Assembly (NCBI GenBank): GCA_024761205.1
Contig: JAMASS010000022.1
Location: 19,666 to 83,665 of the forward strand
DNA length: 64,000 nt
Reading direction: 5' to 3'
Origin: Limisphaerales bacterium
GTDB lineage: Bacteria > Verrucomicrobiota > Verrucomicrobiia > Limisphaerales > AAA164-E04
The notes below the pieces were generated by a model. The model was not told the origin of the DNA and made no database searches. It worked only from the letters and a program-made list of their open reading frames with translations. Shown one piece after another: positions 1 to 9,248 of the stretch. Positions within the stretch are counted from its first letter, which is position 1; the number at the start of each line of letters is the position of its first letter. The position numbers were made by a program, and so were the translations under genes.

Positions 1-1
1 A

Positions 2-1240
2 CCAAAGGGTGCTGTAGAGGATTCGCTCCAGGCGCTCTTGTTTGATTCCTACTATGACATCTACAAGGGAGTGGTTACCCACATCCGGGTTGTTAATGGT
101 GAGTTGAAATCCGGCGTCCAAGCAAAGATGCTGCACTCTGGGAAAAACGTCGAAATTAAGGAGGTCGGCAGCTTTAACCCCAAACCTTACGTCAGGGAAA
201 GCCTCACGGCAGGAGAAACGGGCTATATCGCTGCGAGTATCAAAACACCCCTCGATATCAAAGTCGGTGACACTTTGACGGGCGCTCGCAATCCGGCTCC
301 TGAATTGCCGGGGTTCCAAGAGGTTCATCCGATGGTTTTTAGTGGCATCTACCCAATCAACAATGCCGACTACGAGCGCCTGAAGACCAATTTGGCTAGG
401 CTACAGCTCAATGATGCGGCATTCATTTATCAGGCTGAGAGCTCGGTGGCATTGGGATTCGGTTTTCGTTGCGGCTTTCTCGGTTTGCTCCATCTTGAGA
501 TCATTCAGGAACGATTGCGTCGCGAATTTAAAATAGACATCATCGCGACTTATCCAAGCGTCGTTTATCATGTAATCACCACGAACGGTGAAATGAAGGA
601 GGTTGACAATCCTGTTTTTCTGCCGGTCTCCAACTATATCGAGGAGATTCAGGAGCCCATGGTGAAAGCCTTTGTCATCTGTCCGAATGAATACATCGGG
701 GACATGATGAATTTGGTTTCGGAAAAGCGCGGACTTTTGGAACACACGGAGACGCTTGACGATCGCAGGGTGATGTTGACCTGCCGTATTCCGCTCAATG
801 AGATTCTGATTGATTTCCATGATCGTATCAAGAGCTTGACTCGGGGCTACGGTTCCATGGATTACGAGCACGACGGATATCAGAAATCGGATATGGTGCG
901 ATTAGAACTGCTAGTCAACGCAGAACCCGTCGACGCTTTTTCGTGCATCGTTCATCGGACGAAAGCGGAAAGCCGCGGCCGGGCGCTTGCTGCGAAACTC
1001 AAAGAAGTCATTCCACAGCAGCAGTATCAAATCGTGCTCCAAGCGGCTATCGGTGGTCGCATTATTGCCCGCGAAACGATCCGAGCGATGCGAAAGGATG
1101 TAACCGCGAAATGCTATGGCGGTGACATCACGCGAAAGCGCAAATTACTGGAGAAGCAAAAAGAAGGCAAGAAGCGCATGAAGTCCGTTGGCTCGGTGAC
1201 CATTCCGCAAGAAGCCTTTGTCCAAGTGTTAAAATCATGA
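2..1240 (+). CDS. lepA: Elongation factor 4 (LepA), 5'-partial
   Basis: C-terminal two thirds of LepA (EF-4), the translational GTPase that acts on the ribosome in elongation and biogenesis. The open frame runs to the window edge. The first codons read PKGAVEDSLQALLFDS, which matches the LepA stretch after the GTP-binding domain, so the true start lies upstream and the TTG at 38 is not a start. Domain II, the EF-G-like domains (FRCGFLGLLHLEIIQERL, YPSVVY) and the LepA-specific C-terminal domain are present; the end (KKRMKSVGSVTIPQEAF) is the typical LepA tail. The GTPase motifs are outside the window. The stop overlaps the start of the signal peptidase gene by ATGA, suggesting translational coupling, a common lepA-lepB arrangement. 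Confidence 0.97.
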   Translation, partial: PKGAVEDSLQALLFDSYYDIYKGVVTHIRVVNGELKSGVQAKMLHSGKNVEIKEVGSFNPKPYVRESLTAGETGYIAASIKTPLDIKVGDTLTGARNPAPELPGFQEVHPMVFSGIYPINNADYERLKTNLARLQLNDAAFIYQAESSVALGFGFRCGFLGLLHLEIIQERLRREFKIDIIATYPSVVYHVITTNGEMKEVDNPVFLPVSNYIEEIQEPMVKAFVICPNEYIGDMMNLVSEKRGLLEHTETLDDRRVMLTCRIPLNEILIDFHDRIKSLTRGYGSMDYEHDGYQKSDMVRLELLVNAEPVDAFSCIVHRTKAESRGRALAAKLKEVIPQQQYQIVLQAAIGGRIIARETIRAMRKDVTAKCYGGDITRKRKLLEKQKEGKKRMKSVGSVTIPQEAFVQVLKS

Positions 1241-2415
1241 TTCGATTTTGTTTTCGCTGGCTGATTTCGAGAAAGATTCGCATGGCCGTACAGATGCGGC
1301 ATCAGGTGAACAAGTATCTGAATGCTCAACGGGATTTGCTTTCGGAGGAAGCGATTCAGAACCTTAAGTCGGCTATTCAGAAAAGCACCACAATAATCCA
1401 TCAAGGTACGATTCCGAAGGAAATCAAAAGCGGAATGGGCGAGTTGGAAGAAGCCGCCAACAAATGGCTAAAACCGTATCGCAACGCCGGTATTCGTGAG
1501 AATGTGGAAGTGGGGATTGTTGCTGCGGCCGTGGTTTTGGGATTCAGGAGCTTTTTCTTTCAACCGATGGCCATTCCATCTGGGTCGGCTCAACCGACTT
1601 TCTATGGGATCATTCATGAGAATTTGCGGGGCAAGGCTGATGCAGTCATTCCATCGGGTCTAAATAAATGGTATCTTTCCTGGATCAAAGGGGAAAAATA
1701 CTACGAAGTGACCGCGAAGAGTTCGGGACAACTGAGGATTATTGACCGAGAACCCAAACGCCTTTTTCCCATGCTGTCAAAACAGCGGTTCAAGATCGGC
1801 AACACAATCCACACCTTATGGTTTCCGCCGGATAGTCTTTGGACTCGAGCTGACCTGCGAGAAGGCATGGAGTTCAAAAAGGAACAGACCGTCATCAAGC
1901 TGAAGGTTACTAGTGGCGATCATCTGTTTATCAATCGTTTCATCTACAACTTCCGGCGACCGGTTCGTGGCGAGACCATCGTCTTCAAATCAACCGGTGT
2001 CCCGGGCTTGACCCAACATACCCACTATATCAAAAGGCTTGTTGGCCTCGGCGGTGAAACGATTTCGATTGGCGATGATCGCCATGTTAGGATTAATGGC
2101 AAACCGCTGGATGCCTCTGATCCCGGTTTTGAATTTATCTACACCTTTAACGGTCCGCCGCAAGACAGCGTTTACTCGGGGCACGTTAACGGGGTCATCG
2201 GCCGGCAGTATACCAACGCGAATCTGGCAGCAGTTTTTCCGAATGAAAAAGCCGAATACTCGGTCCGGAAAAATCATTATTTCACCCTGGGCGACAATAC
2301 GATGAACAGCCATGACAGTCGAAACTGGAAGGATTTCCCGCAAGAGAAAGTGATTGGAAAGTCATTCTTTGTTTTCTGGCCGATTACCGAACGTTTCGGT
2401 TGGCACGCTCGATAA
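1237..2415 (+). CDS. lepB: Signal peptidase I (S26 family)
   Basis: Membrane serine protease that removes signal peptides from exported preproteins, here the many secreted proteins of this region. 392 residues, long for the family because of an N-terminal extension of about 90 residues and an insert between the catalytic boxes. A single membrane segment lies at about 91-110. The box PSGSAQPTF (114-122) holds the nucleophile Ser117; the family usually has Met after this Ser, here Ala. The general-base Lys is K266 in YIKRLVGLGGE, and the GDNTMNSHDSRNW box is at 352-364. ATG at 1237 overlaps the lepA stop, which supports this start. Intact. Confidence 0.95.
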   Translation: MIRFCFRWLISRKIRMAVQMRHQVNKYLNAQRDLLSEEAIQNLKSAIQKSTTIIHQGTIPKEIKSGMGELEEAANKWLKPYRNAGIRENVEVGIVAAAVVLGFRSFFFQPMAIPSGSAQPTFYGIIHENLRGKADAVIPSGLNKWYLSWIKGEKYYEVTAKSSGQLRIIDREPKRLFPMLSKQRFKIGNTIHTLWFPPDSLWTRADLREGMEFKKEQTVIKLKVTSGDHLFINRFIYNFRRPVRGETIVFKSTGVPGLTQHTHYIKRLVGLGGETISIGDDRHVRINGKPLDASDPGFEFIYTFNGPPQDSVYSGHVNGVIGRQYTNANLAAVFPNEKAEYSVRKNHYFTLGDNTMNSHDSRNWKDFPQEKVIGKSFFVFWPITERFGWHAR

Positions 2416-2609
2416 AAAACCACCAACTAGCAACAATCAATAATAGGCGTCTTCCAATAGCCGTATATTTTTCGCACAATATCTATTATATTTAATTTTT
2501 GGATTCAACTTTCTCGGGTGAAAATTCGCTAGAAACCTGTCACAGATTCCAGATTCGCACCCTGCTGGCGTTTCCCGGTGGCCCTCTACCCTTTTCTTGA
2601 TCTTTTCGT

Positions 2610-3575
2610 TTAGCCTTGTGACCGATACTGCTTGATCACGTCATCAATGATCCCCTCGAGATCGTTTTGTGGCGCATATCCGGTGAATCTCTTCAACTTG
2701 CTCAGATCCGGCACCCGTCGGTCCATGTCTTCAAAACCCTCGCCATAGGCCTCTGCATAGGGAATGTGAATAATCTCAGAGCCACTCTCCGTTTTCTCCA
2801 CGATGAGTTTGGCAAGGTGATTCATTGTGACCTCCTGGTTATTGCCAATATTAAATAGCTCGCCCGGACTTTCTTCATGATCCAGCAGACTGACGAGGGC
2901 GGTCACGGCGTCAGCGACGTGGCAGAAACAACGAGATTGTTCGCCAGTACCGTAAACAGTAATCGACTGGCCAGCCAAAGCCTGCTGGACAAATCGTGGA
3001 ATGACCATCCCATATTGTCCCGTCTGCCGGGGGCCGACGGTGTTAAAGAGTCGTACGAGCACCACGGGCAGGCGAATCTGGTGCCAATAGGCGAGCGCTA
3101 AAAACTCACCCAGAGCCTTAGCGGAGGCATACGCCCAGCGACGATATGAGGGAGGGCCGATGATACTATCGGAATCCTCCGAAAACGGGATACTCGTCGA
3201 CTTTCCGTAAACTTCGGACGTTGACGTGAGCAACACGGGCACTCGATAATGAGCGCAGGTATTGAAGACAACCGATGCACCATAGACGATCGTGCCTACC
3301 GTTTCGACCGGACGCTCAATAATGAGTTTAACGCCCACGGCGGAAGCCAAATGATAGACGCGATCAACGCCCTTAATGCACTCCTCGACGAGGCCCTTGT
3401 CAGTAACGCTCCCGCACACCAATCGAAATTGCGGATGCTTCTCGAGGTGCTTAATGTTCTGATGCCCACCTGTAGAAAAGTTATCTAATGCGACGACGCT
3501 GTCTCCTCGGTCGAGTAGTCGCTCAGACAAATGGGAACCAATAAAACCGGCTCCTCCTGTAATTAGATATCTCAT
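2610..3575 (-). CDS. NAD-dependent epimerase/dehydratase (extended SDR)
   Basis: Cytoplasmic nucleotide-sugar enzyme of the extended short-chain dehydrogenase family, closest in feel to UDP-glucuronate decarboxylase and dTDP-glucose dehydratase types. From the chosen ATG at 3575 the protein is 321 residues and opens with the NAD-binding Rossmann motif GGAGFIGSH (7-15). The catalytic pair is Y149 and K153 in YASAKALGE, preceded by TSTSEVYG. Later blocks VRLFNTVGPRQ and YGTGEQSRCFCHVADA are typical of sugar-nucleotide epimerases. The frame is open 28 codons further upstream, but that part has no family similarity. No strong ribosome site is seen at 3575. The exact substrate cannot be told. Confidence 0.9.
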   Translation of the reverse strand: MRYLITGGAGFIGSHLSERLLDRGDSVVALDNFSTGGHQNIKHLEKHPQFRLVCGSVTDKGLVEECIKGVDRVYHLASAVGVKLIIERPVETVGTIVYGASVVFNTCAHYRVPVLLTSTSEVYGKSTSIPFSEDSDSIIGPPSYRRWAYASAKALGEFLALAYWHQIRLPVVLVRLFNTVGPRQTGQYGMVIPRFVQQALAGQSITVYGTGEQSRCFCHVADAVTALVSLLDHEESPGELFNIGNNQEVTMNHLAKLIVEKTESGSEIIHIPYAEAYGEGFEDMDRRVPDLSKLKRFTGYAPQNDLEGIIDDVIKQYRSQG

Positions 3576-3723
3576 CGGTATTTTGGAGTTGCTTCGAACT
3601 TCTTGAAGAGAATGATCTTTCACGGACGCAGAAAGTAATGAAGCGTTGTTGAGACACAATCCCGAATCACGTCTACCTTTTCGACCTGCCCGGGGACATG
3701 TGGAGCAAGACCGATTTTCAAAC

Positions 3724-5631
3724 CTAATCGGATGCAGGAGGGTACAATCCGTCGGCTTTAAGTTGTTCCACTACAGCCAGTTCACGGTTTCGCAAGACGT
3801 GGTTCACGACCCACTCGACCCGCGATTCCCAATCGGCAACGGTATAAGGGCGCCCTCGACGGACCGCATCGCCCCATCGCGCCGATTGGGCTCGGATAGC
3901 TTTGTCGATTTGACTGACCCGAGCTTGAAACCGGGCAATGCACGGTGCCGTTGTCAGCGCACCGTCTCCGGTGAGATGTTGACGAGCGAGGGTCGCAAAG
4001 TGTTCACGATAACGCGGATGGCTCATCAGGTCTTGATGCAACCACTGAGGATTGCTATATCGGAAACGATTCTGGTTCCGGCTGTGAAACGGTCCTGTTC
4101 GGTCGTTTTGGCTATCCGGCGTTCCCAATGTGTGTTCGGCGTCATGAACGAAAAATCGGAACCCTGCTTGGCCGTTCCGATTACGCAAGGCAAACCAATT
4201 GTTCGAACGTTCGTTGCCGAGAAAAGCGGAAAGGGGTCCGTCGGAATTTCCGGCATAAAAATGGATCAGCATGTAGTTGATGAGATTGTCGACGTCAACC
4301 AGAGCGGGCAATCCGCTCGTTCGCCTAAGATCCGGACTGAGACCTACAAGGGAGGCATAGGTTTCATCGGTTGGGTTTTCTGCCAGAGCTCGCGCTTTTT
4401 CCCAGAGCTCGCGCCACACATCAGTATTACCATCGGTCGCTTCCAACTGATACCCATCAATAAAATTGCTGCATTTGAGCGTGTCAAAGTCTTCTCGGTT
4501 TCCCTGGAAATAAGTGGCACCATAGGCCGCTTCAGGACGCTCTTCCATCATGTAGATCCCCCAATAGTGGCCATTGAGAAAAAGGTGGTAGTAGCGGCTC
4601 CTCGTGTAGGGAGAACCCAAGTCACGTTGAGTATCACGGCAGAATACCTCTCGCACGAAGGTGTTGTGCGTGCCGTGAAACGGATTGCTCTCTCGAGCCC
4701 ACGAATAGTTCTGCGCCGTCCTGAGATCCACCTTGTCAAATCGATCCGCTCCCTCGTCTCCAAACAGTGGGTAATTGAGTTTGCCGGTCCCGTAAATCCT
4801 TCGGAAGAATAATCGGAACCCGTGCTTCTTAGAATAGGGATTCCGAGTGAAACCGCCTCGGATTCTCAACCCTGCCCCCGCCTGGAATCCCCCGCTGCCA
4901 GCCGGGTTGATGAGTTCCACCGAGGTGTAGCGCTCCCAGCCTTTGCCGTGTCCCATAGGATTTGTGTAGATGCCGTAGCTGGGATCCGTGAGATGACCTT
5001 GGGGTGTGACAAGAGAGATCGTCGCTATTTGCTGAAACGCCTCCCGCCACTCTTCCAGGGTGAAGGCTCGGATAATTTCAGGATCCATCCCATAGTCCAA
5101 ACGTTTTCCATTCACGGCCTGGTCCGGCCACCCATCGGTGATCGCTCTTGCTCGATTTTGTTGCAGGATCTCGTCCAGGAAGAGATACGTTTGAGTGACG
5201 GGAATCGAGGCGAGTTGCCCCGGTGAATACGCCACGGCGGTAATCCGGCTGGTGCGGTCAATCGGTATTGCCTTTTCGAAGCGCTGCCCGTTAGGCCCTC
5301 CCTCATCTTCGGATGACAAAGGGATGGAACCATTAGTCGTGAACCAAACGACTGCCTCAGGATCGTTGGATCGCAAGGATAACAACACCGTATCTTCGTA
5401 ATAACCGTGGGGGACACTGAACGTCGGCTTTGCAGAACGGTTCTTTCTGTCTTCGTAGGTTGGGACCGATGGAACTTTGGGGTTTTGAGCGACCTGATGC
5501 GGCACATGCCATCCCCCGCCAAAAAGCTCTTCCTGATGGCGCTGAAAATAAAGCCCGATGGCCACCAAACTCGCAATCCCGATGACCAGCAGTAGCAGCA
5601 AAATCGCCAATATCTTCGCGAATGTCTTCAT
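3724..5631 (-). CDS. CotH family protein with N-terminal chitobiase-type domain
   Basis: 635-residue exported or membrane-anchored protein. Residues about 7-27 form one hydrophobic helix (LAILLLLLVIGIASLVAIGL). Residues about 70-155 look like the small beta domain found C-terminal in chitobiases (GYYEDTVLLSL, VVWFTTNGSIP, ITAVAYSPG). The rest is CotH-like, with LFLNGHYWGIYMMEERPE and FFVHDAEHTLG. CotH members are atypical protein kinases in Bacillus spores, but in PVC bacteria this architecture is a common surface protein of unknown substrate. The ending ARWGD...RPYTVADWESRVEW is also typical of the long PVC forms. Same strand as the ThuA gene upstream, 118 bases apart. Complete, no signs of decay. 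Confidence 0.88.
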   Translation of the reverse strand: MKTFAKILAILLLLLVIGIASLVAIGLYFQRHQEELFGGGWHVPHQVAQNPKVPSVPTYEDRKNRSAKPTFSVPHGYYEDTVLLSLRSNDPEAVVWFTTNGSIPLSSEDEGGPNGQRFEKAIPIDRTSRITAVAYSPGQLASIPVTQTYLFLDEILQQNRARAITDGWPDQAVNGKRLDYGMDPEIIRAFTLEEWREAFQQIATISLVTPQGHLTDPSYGIYTNPMGHGKGWERYTSVELINPAGSGGFQAGAGLRIRGGFTRNPYSKKHGFRLFFRRIYGTGKLNYPLFGDEGADRFDKVDLRTAQNYSWARESNPFHGTHNTFVREVFCRDTQRDLGSPYTRSRYYHLFLNGHYWGIYMMEERPEAAYGATYFQGNREDFDTLKCSNFIDGYQLEATDGNTDVWRELWEKARALAENPTDETYASLVGLSPDLRRTSGLPALVDVDNLINYMLIHFYAGNSDGPLSAFLGNERSNNWFALRNRNGQAGFRFFVHDAEHTLGTPDSQNDRTGPFHSRNQNRFRYSNPQWLHQDLMSHPRYREHFATLARQHLTGDGALTTAPCIARFQARVSQIDKAIRAQSARWGDAVRRGRPYTVADWESRVEWVVNHVLRNRELAVVEQLKADGLYPPASD

Positions 5632-5749
5632 GTGTTTCCTGCCCTATTGGAATGAGTCATCGGTCTCCATGTTCAAAACCAATCACTAACTCACGTTGTG
5701 AATTTAAAATCATGACCATCTCGCTCAATTCTTACTGAAAGAGCAAACA

Positions 5750-6757
5750 TTAGTCCGCCTTCTGAGACCGAACGTTAACCCCAAGTCTACGGCTCTGATC
5801 TTTTGGGGCCTGTTTATGGGCACTGTCTGCCACTTTCTGAATACTGTCACCCAACCATCGAACGGTGTTGAGAATAATCTGTTGCACTTCTTTCTGTTTA
5901 TAGACGGGGGACTGTTCGTGGCCCGGTCTAAAGTAAAACACCTTGCCCTTGCCCAATTCCCAGACCGCTCCACTCCGAAACCATTCACCGGCTTCCCATG
6001 TTTCTTTAAAGAGCACCGCATCCGGATCCGGAACATGAAAAGGCTCGTTATACATCTCGGTTTGATGAACAGGGAAATGCAGCGGCAGCCCAGCCGCTAT
6101 CGGATGATCGGGTAGCATCGTGTGGAGTGTTCCCGGTTTTCCATCCGGGCGGTAATCGGGAAAACAACAGTTGGGTAGATCTACTCGGACGTGTTGCACC
6201 ACGCCTCGTCGCTTCCAGGCGTAGTAGGCGGGTGTTTGGATGGACTCATGTGCTGGTGGGAAACGCCCGGGTGGCGGAACGAAATCAAATCGAACCCGAG
6301 GAAAGTCCGGTGAATTGGGATATTTTCGGGCGGCATCCATCCGCGTGCGTTCGTTCATCGCCTCCATGAAGGGCATCGCCCAGTGTGCCGAATGCAAAGC
6401 AATCATGGACAGCTTCCCTTCCTTAATGCGGCGAACGATCTGTTTTGATTCATCAATTGACACCTCGCCATTCCTCGCATGGCCCCACCAGATAAGGACG
6501 TCACAGGCACCCAAAGTCGCTTTGTCAATTCCTTTCTCGGGATCGTCGAGGCGTTTGGAGACGACACTTAGGTCCGCGAACTGTTTGAGATAGTCAGCGA
6601 TCTCATTTCCCAGGAAGTTGTCATACGCCTCGGCCTGCCGGGGTTGCTGCTCATCCCAGACCACCACTCGGATGGGGGCACCTTTGGTCTCCTGGCGAAG
6701 TGTGGATATGACGACAAATAAAACGAGAACCCAGCTGAGCAACTTGAATCGAGGCAT
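5750..6757 (-). CDS. ThuA-like domain secreted protein
   Basis: 335 residues from the ATG at 6757, chosen because it opens with a clean signal peptide (MPRFKLLSWVLVLFVVISTL, cut near KGA/PIR) and because the upstream 44 codons are not family-like. The body is a ThuA (trehalose-utilisation-like, glutamine-amidotransferase fold) domain: VVVWDEQQPRQAEAY, DVLIWWGHARNGEV, MIALHSAHWAMPF, HPIAAGLPLHFPVHQTEMYNEPF, and a final GKVFYFRPGHEQ block. PVC bacteria carry many exported ThuA proteins thought to bind or act on sugars; the true reaction is not established. The start lies only 88 bases from the start of the divergent sugar dehydrogenase gene, so the two may share a control region. Confidence 0.9.
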   Translation of the reverse strand: MPRFKLLSWVLVLFVVISTLRQETKGAPIRVVVWDEQQPRQAEAYDNFLGNEIADYLKQFADLSVVSKRLDDPEKGIDKATLGACDVLIWWGHARNGEVSIDESKQIVRRIKEGKLSMIALHSAHWAMPFMEAMNERTRMDAARKYPNSPDFPRVRFDFVPPPGRFPPAHESIQTPAYYAWKRRGVVQHVRVDLPNCCFPDYRPDGKPGTLHTMLPDHPIAAGLPLHFPVHQTEMYNEPFHVPDPDAVLFKETWEAGEWFRSGAVWELGKGKVFYFRPGHEQSPVYKQKEVQQIILNTVRWLGDSIQKVADSAHKQAPKDQSRRLGVNVRSQKAD

Positions 6758-6845
6758 GATTAGAATGTTTGCCAGACTTTTCGTCGAAGTCCAACCTATC
6801 TGAGAAATTCTTGCGCCCCGGTTTTGCTGGGATAATGTTAAACAC

Positions 6846-8069
6846 ATGAATCGATCATCACGGTTGGGTTTGATCCTAGGAGCCTCCATCTTAGGTCAAG
6901 TCATCCGAGTTTGGGGTATTGATCCCCTTCCCCAGTTGGAGCTTGAAGTTGCTTTTCCACGGCTGACCTTTGATCGGCCGGTTACCGCATGCAGCCCCCC
7001 GAGCGGAGATCAGCGCCTTTATCTGGTGGAACAGAAGGGAAGGATTTTGATCCTGCCCCAAGACAGGGAATTGGACACGGTCGATGTCTTTCTGGATATC
7101 ACCGATCGTAAACCTTATGTGGAAAACGAAGAAGGCCTCCTAGGTCTTTGCTTTCATCCACAGTATCGATCAAACGGCAAGTTTTACGTTTATTACACCC
7201 AGCATCAGCCACGACGCAGTGTCCTGAGTCAGTTCCAACATTTGGCGACTGATGCCAACCGGGTGGACCCGGTGACCGAGCGTGTCTTGCTGGAAGTGCC
7301 GCAACCTTATGGCAACCACAATTCTGGCACCATCGCGTTCGGGCCGGACGGTCATCTATACATCGGTTTAGGCGATGGCGGCTCTGCCAACGATCCTCAC
7401 GACAACGGGCAGAATCTGCGATCGCTGTTGGGTAAAATTTTGCGTGTCGATGTAAATCGCCGACCCGCAACGCAAAATTACGGCATTCCTTTGGACAATC
7501 CGTTCGTTGGTGCTGGCAGCGGCATCCGCCCGGAGATCTGGGCCTTTGGATTTCGAAATCCGTGGTGCCTTTCGTTTGATCCCAAGAACGGTTCTCTTTG
7601 GATGGCGGATGTGGGACAGAACAAGTGGGAGGAGATCAATCTGGTCGTTCGTGGTGGCAACTATGGCTGGAACACCTATGAAGGCTTCCACTTATTCAAA
7701 GAGCCGGCCTCGAAGGCCGTGAATACCATTTTTCCCGTTATGGAATACCCTCACTCGCCGCAGTTCAATGATCAAGCCGTTTTCCCACATAGCCCGGGAC
7801 TCAGCATCACTGGGGGACATGTGTATCGTGGGGCCCGGTTGTCAGATTTTGATGGCGTTTATTTCTACGGCGATTTTGCCATGGGCACCCTTTGGGGCTT
7901 GCGTTTCCAGCATGGAAAGATTACCCACCTCGGTACCGTCGCAGAAATGCCCCTTGACGCCAAACCTCGACGGAGCATCTCAGGTTTTGGTCGGGATGCT
8001 GACGGTGAAATTTACATCCTTTCCTTTGACGGGAGGGTCTATTCCTTGGAACCAGAAACCAAGGGATAG
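6846..8069 (+). CDS. PQQ-dependent sugar dehydrogenase (soluble aldose dehydrogenase type)
   Basis: 407-residue exported six-bladed beta-propeller of the glucose/sorbosone dehydrogenase family, which oxidises aldoses in the periplasm with PQQ as cofactor. A signal peptide covers about residues 1-24. Family blocks seen: EGLLGLCFHPQY, GNHNSGTIAFGPDGHLYIGLGDGG, NLRSLLGKILRVDV, PEIWAFGFRNPWCLSFD, ADVGQNKWEEINL, GGNYGWNTYEG, SITGGHVYRG and YFYGDFAMGTLWGL. The catalytic His is expected in the GNHNSG block. Divergent from the ThuA gene across 88 bases. Intact. A PVC-specific sugar substrate is possible, and PQQ binding is inferred from the family. Confidence 0.92.
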   Translation: MNRSSRLGLILGASILGQVIRVWGIDPLPQLELEVAFPRLTFDRPVTACSPPSGDQRLYLVEQKGRILILPQDRELDTVDVFLDITDRKPYVENEEGLLGLCFHPQYRSNGKFYVYYTQHQPRRSVLSQFQHLATDANRVDPVTERVLLEVPQPYGNHNSGTIAFGPDGHLYIGLGDGGSANDPHDNGQNLRSLLGKILRVDVNRRPATQNYGIPLDNPFVGAGSGIRPEIWAFGFRNPWCLSFDPKNGSLWMADVGQNKWEEINLVVRGGNYGWNTYEGFHLFKEPASKAVNTIFPVMEYPHSPQFNDQAVFPHSPGLSITGGHVYRGARLSDFDGVYFYGDFAMGTLWGLRFQHGKITHLGTVAEMPLDAKPRRSISGFGRDADGEIYILSFDGRVYSLEPETKG

Positions 8070-8216
8070 TCAGCGAGCTCTTAAAGGTCTAGGCGACCGG
8101 ATCAGCTATGTTGTGTCCTGGGGTTTGATAACTTGAAAAGCGCCTTCATGCTCAAGAGCTTGTAAGCAAAGAAATCCTTCGCAATTCAACCTGAAATTTG
8201 GTAGGGTCTCTAAGTG

Positions 8217-9248
8217 ATGAATCCTCAATCTTTTGCCGACCTGACGGAGAAATGCTGCGGCAACTCCATGAATCGCCGCTCATTCCTGAAATCTACCGCC
8301 CTGCCCTTTGGAATTGCCACTCTCGGCGGAACTCCAAAGATCCAAATCATCGGCGAGGAAACTGTTTCTCCCTCAGCAGATTCGGAGTCCTTGGTCACAT
8401 TCCTCTACAAAAGCCTCAGCGATTTGCAGCGAGAGATGATCTGTATGTCATTCGACCACAAGAAGCGGTCTCAGGTGGAGAACAACTGGCACATCACCAA
8501 AGCGCGGGTTGGTGAACACTTCACCCCCGATCAACAAGACCTAATTAAACAAATCTTCTTGAGCTTACACAGCCCGGAATATCGAGAAGCCGTTTTCGAG
8601 CAAGTCGCTTGGGATACGGACGAGGAAGGATTGGAAGATTGCTCGATTGCGCTCTTTGGAAAGCCGGGCGTCGGTAAGTTTGAATTTGTTTTAACCGGCC
8701 GGCATGTGACCCGGCGTTGTGATGGAGACAGCTTGGAGGGGTCCGCATTTGGCGGCCCGATCTTCTACGGCCATCAGGCGGGAAAATACTTCGACGAACC
8801 GGCCAATCACCCCGGCAATGCCTACTGGTATCAGGCCAAACGCGCCAACGAGGTCTTCCAAATGCTGGATGGAAAACAGCGAGATTTGGCCCTTCTGAAT
8901 AAGCCAAGAAAAGAGGAGGGCACGAAAACGGTCAAGCTCACCGGAAGAACCTCGGACCTCCCGGGCATTCCCATTGAAGGACTGTCAGGCGATCAAAAGG
9001 AACATGTTCGCAAAGTGCTTGCTGATGTCTTGGCCCCGTTTCGAAAGAAAGATGCCACCGAAGCGTTAAACCTCATCGAGCCCGCTCAATTCGATCATCT
9101 CCACATGGCGTTCTACAAACATAACGATATAGGCAACGACGGAGTCTGGGATGTATGGCAAATCGAGGGACCGTCCGCCCTGATTTTCTTCCGTGGCGAA
9201 CCACATGTCCACGCCTACATCCACATCCGGAAGGAACCCATCGCCTAG
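8217..9248 (+). CDS. DUF3500 domain protein with Tat-type signal
   Basis: Exported protein of unknown function. The mature part matches DUF3500: SLSDLQREMICMSFD, FTPDQQDLIKQIFLSLHSPEYREAV, GKPGVGKFEFVLTGRHVTRR, GPIFYGHQAG, and a final FDHLHMAFYKHND...HVHAYIHI. A twin-arginine motif MNRRSFLKSTALPFG begins at the internal ATG 8268, which is an alternative start. GTG 8214 and ATG 8217 extend it by 17-18 codons with no clear ribosome site, so the start is uncertain. The stop at 9246 is followed, in the same frame and with no gap, by a headless surface protein, so the DNA just after this gene is probably a deletion or recombination junction. Confidence 0.82.
   Translation: MNPQSFADLTEKCCGNSMNRRSFLKSTALPFGIATLGGTPKIQIIGEETVSPSADSESLVTFLYKSLSDLQREMICMSFDHKKRSQVENNWHITKARVGEHFTPDQQDLIKQIFLSLHSPEYREAVFEQVAWDTDEEGLEDCSIALFGKPGVGKFEFVLTGRHVTRRCDGDSLEGSAFGGPIFYGHQAGKYFDEPANHPGNAYWYQAKRANEVFQMLDGKQRDLALLNKPRKEEGTKTVKLTGRTSDLPGIPIEGLSGDQKEHVRKVLADVLAPFRKKDATEALNLIEPAQFDHLHMAFYKHNDIGNDGVWDVWQIEGPSALIFFRGEPHVHAYIHIRKEPIA

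Noticed and set aside
3646..4812. 388-codon plus-strand frame
   Set aside because: Antisense shadow of the CotH gene; no family-like sequence.
9246..9248. Recoded stop joining DUF3500 and the LamG protein
   Set aside because: No recoding signal seen, and DUF3500 ends normally; deletion is simpler.
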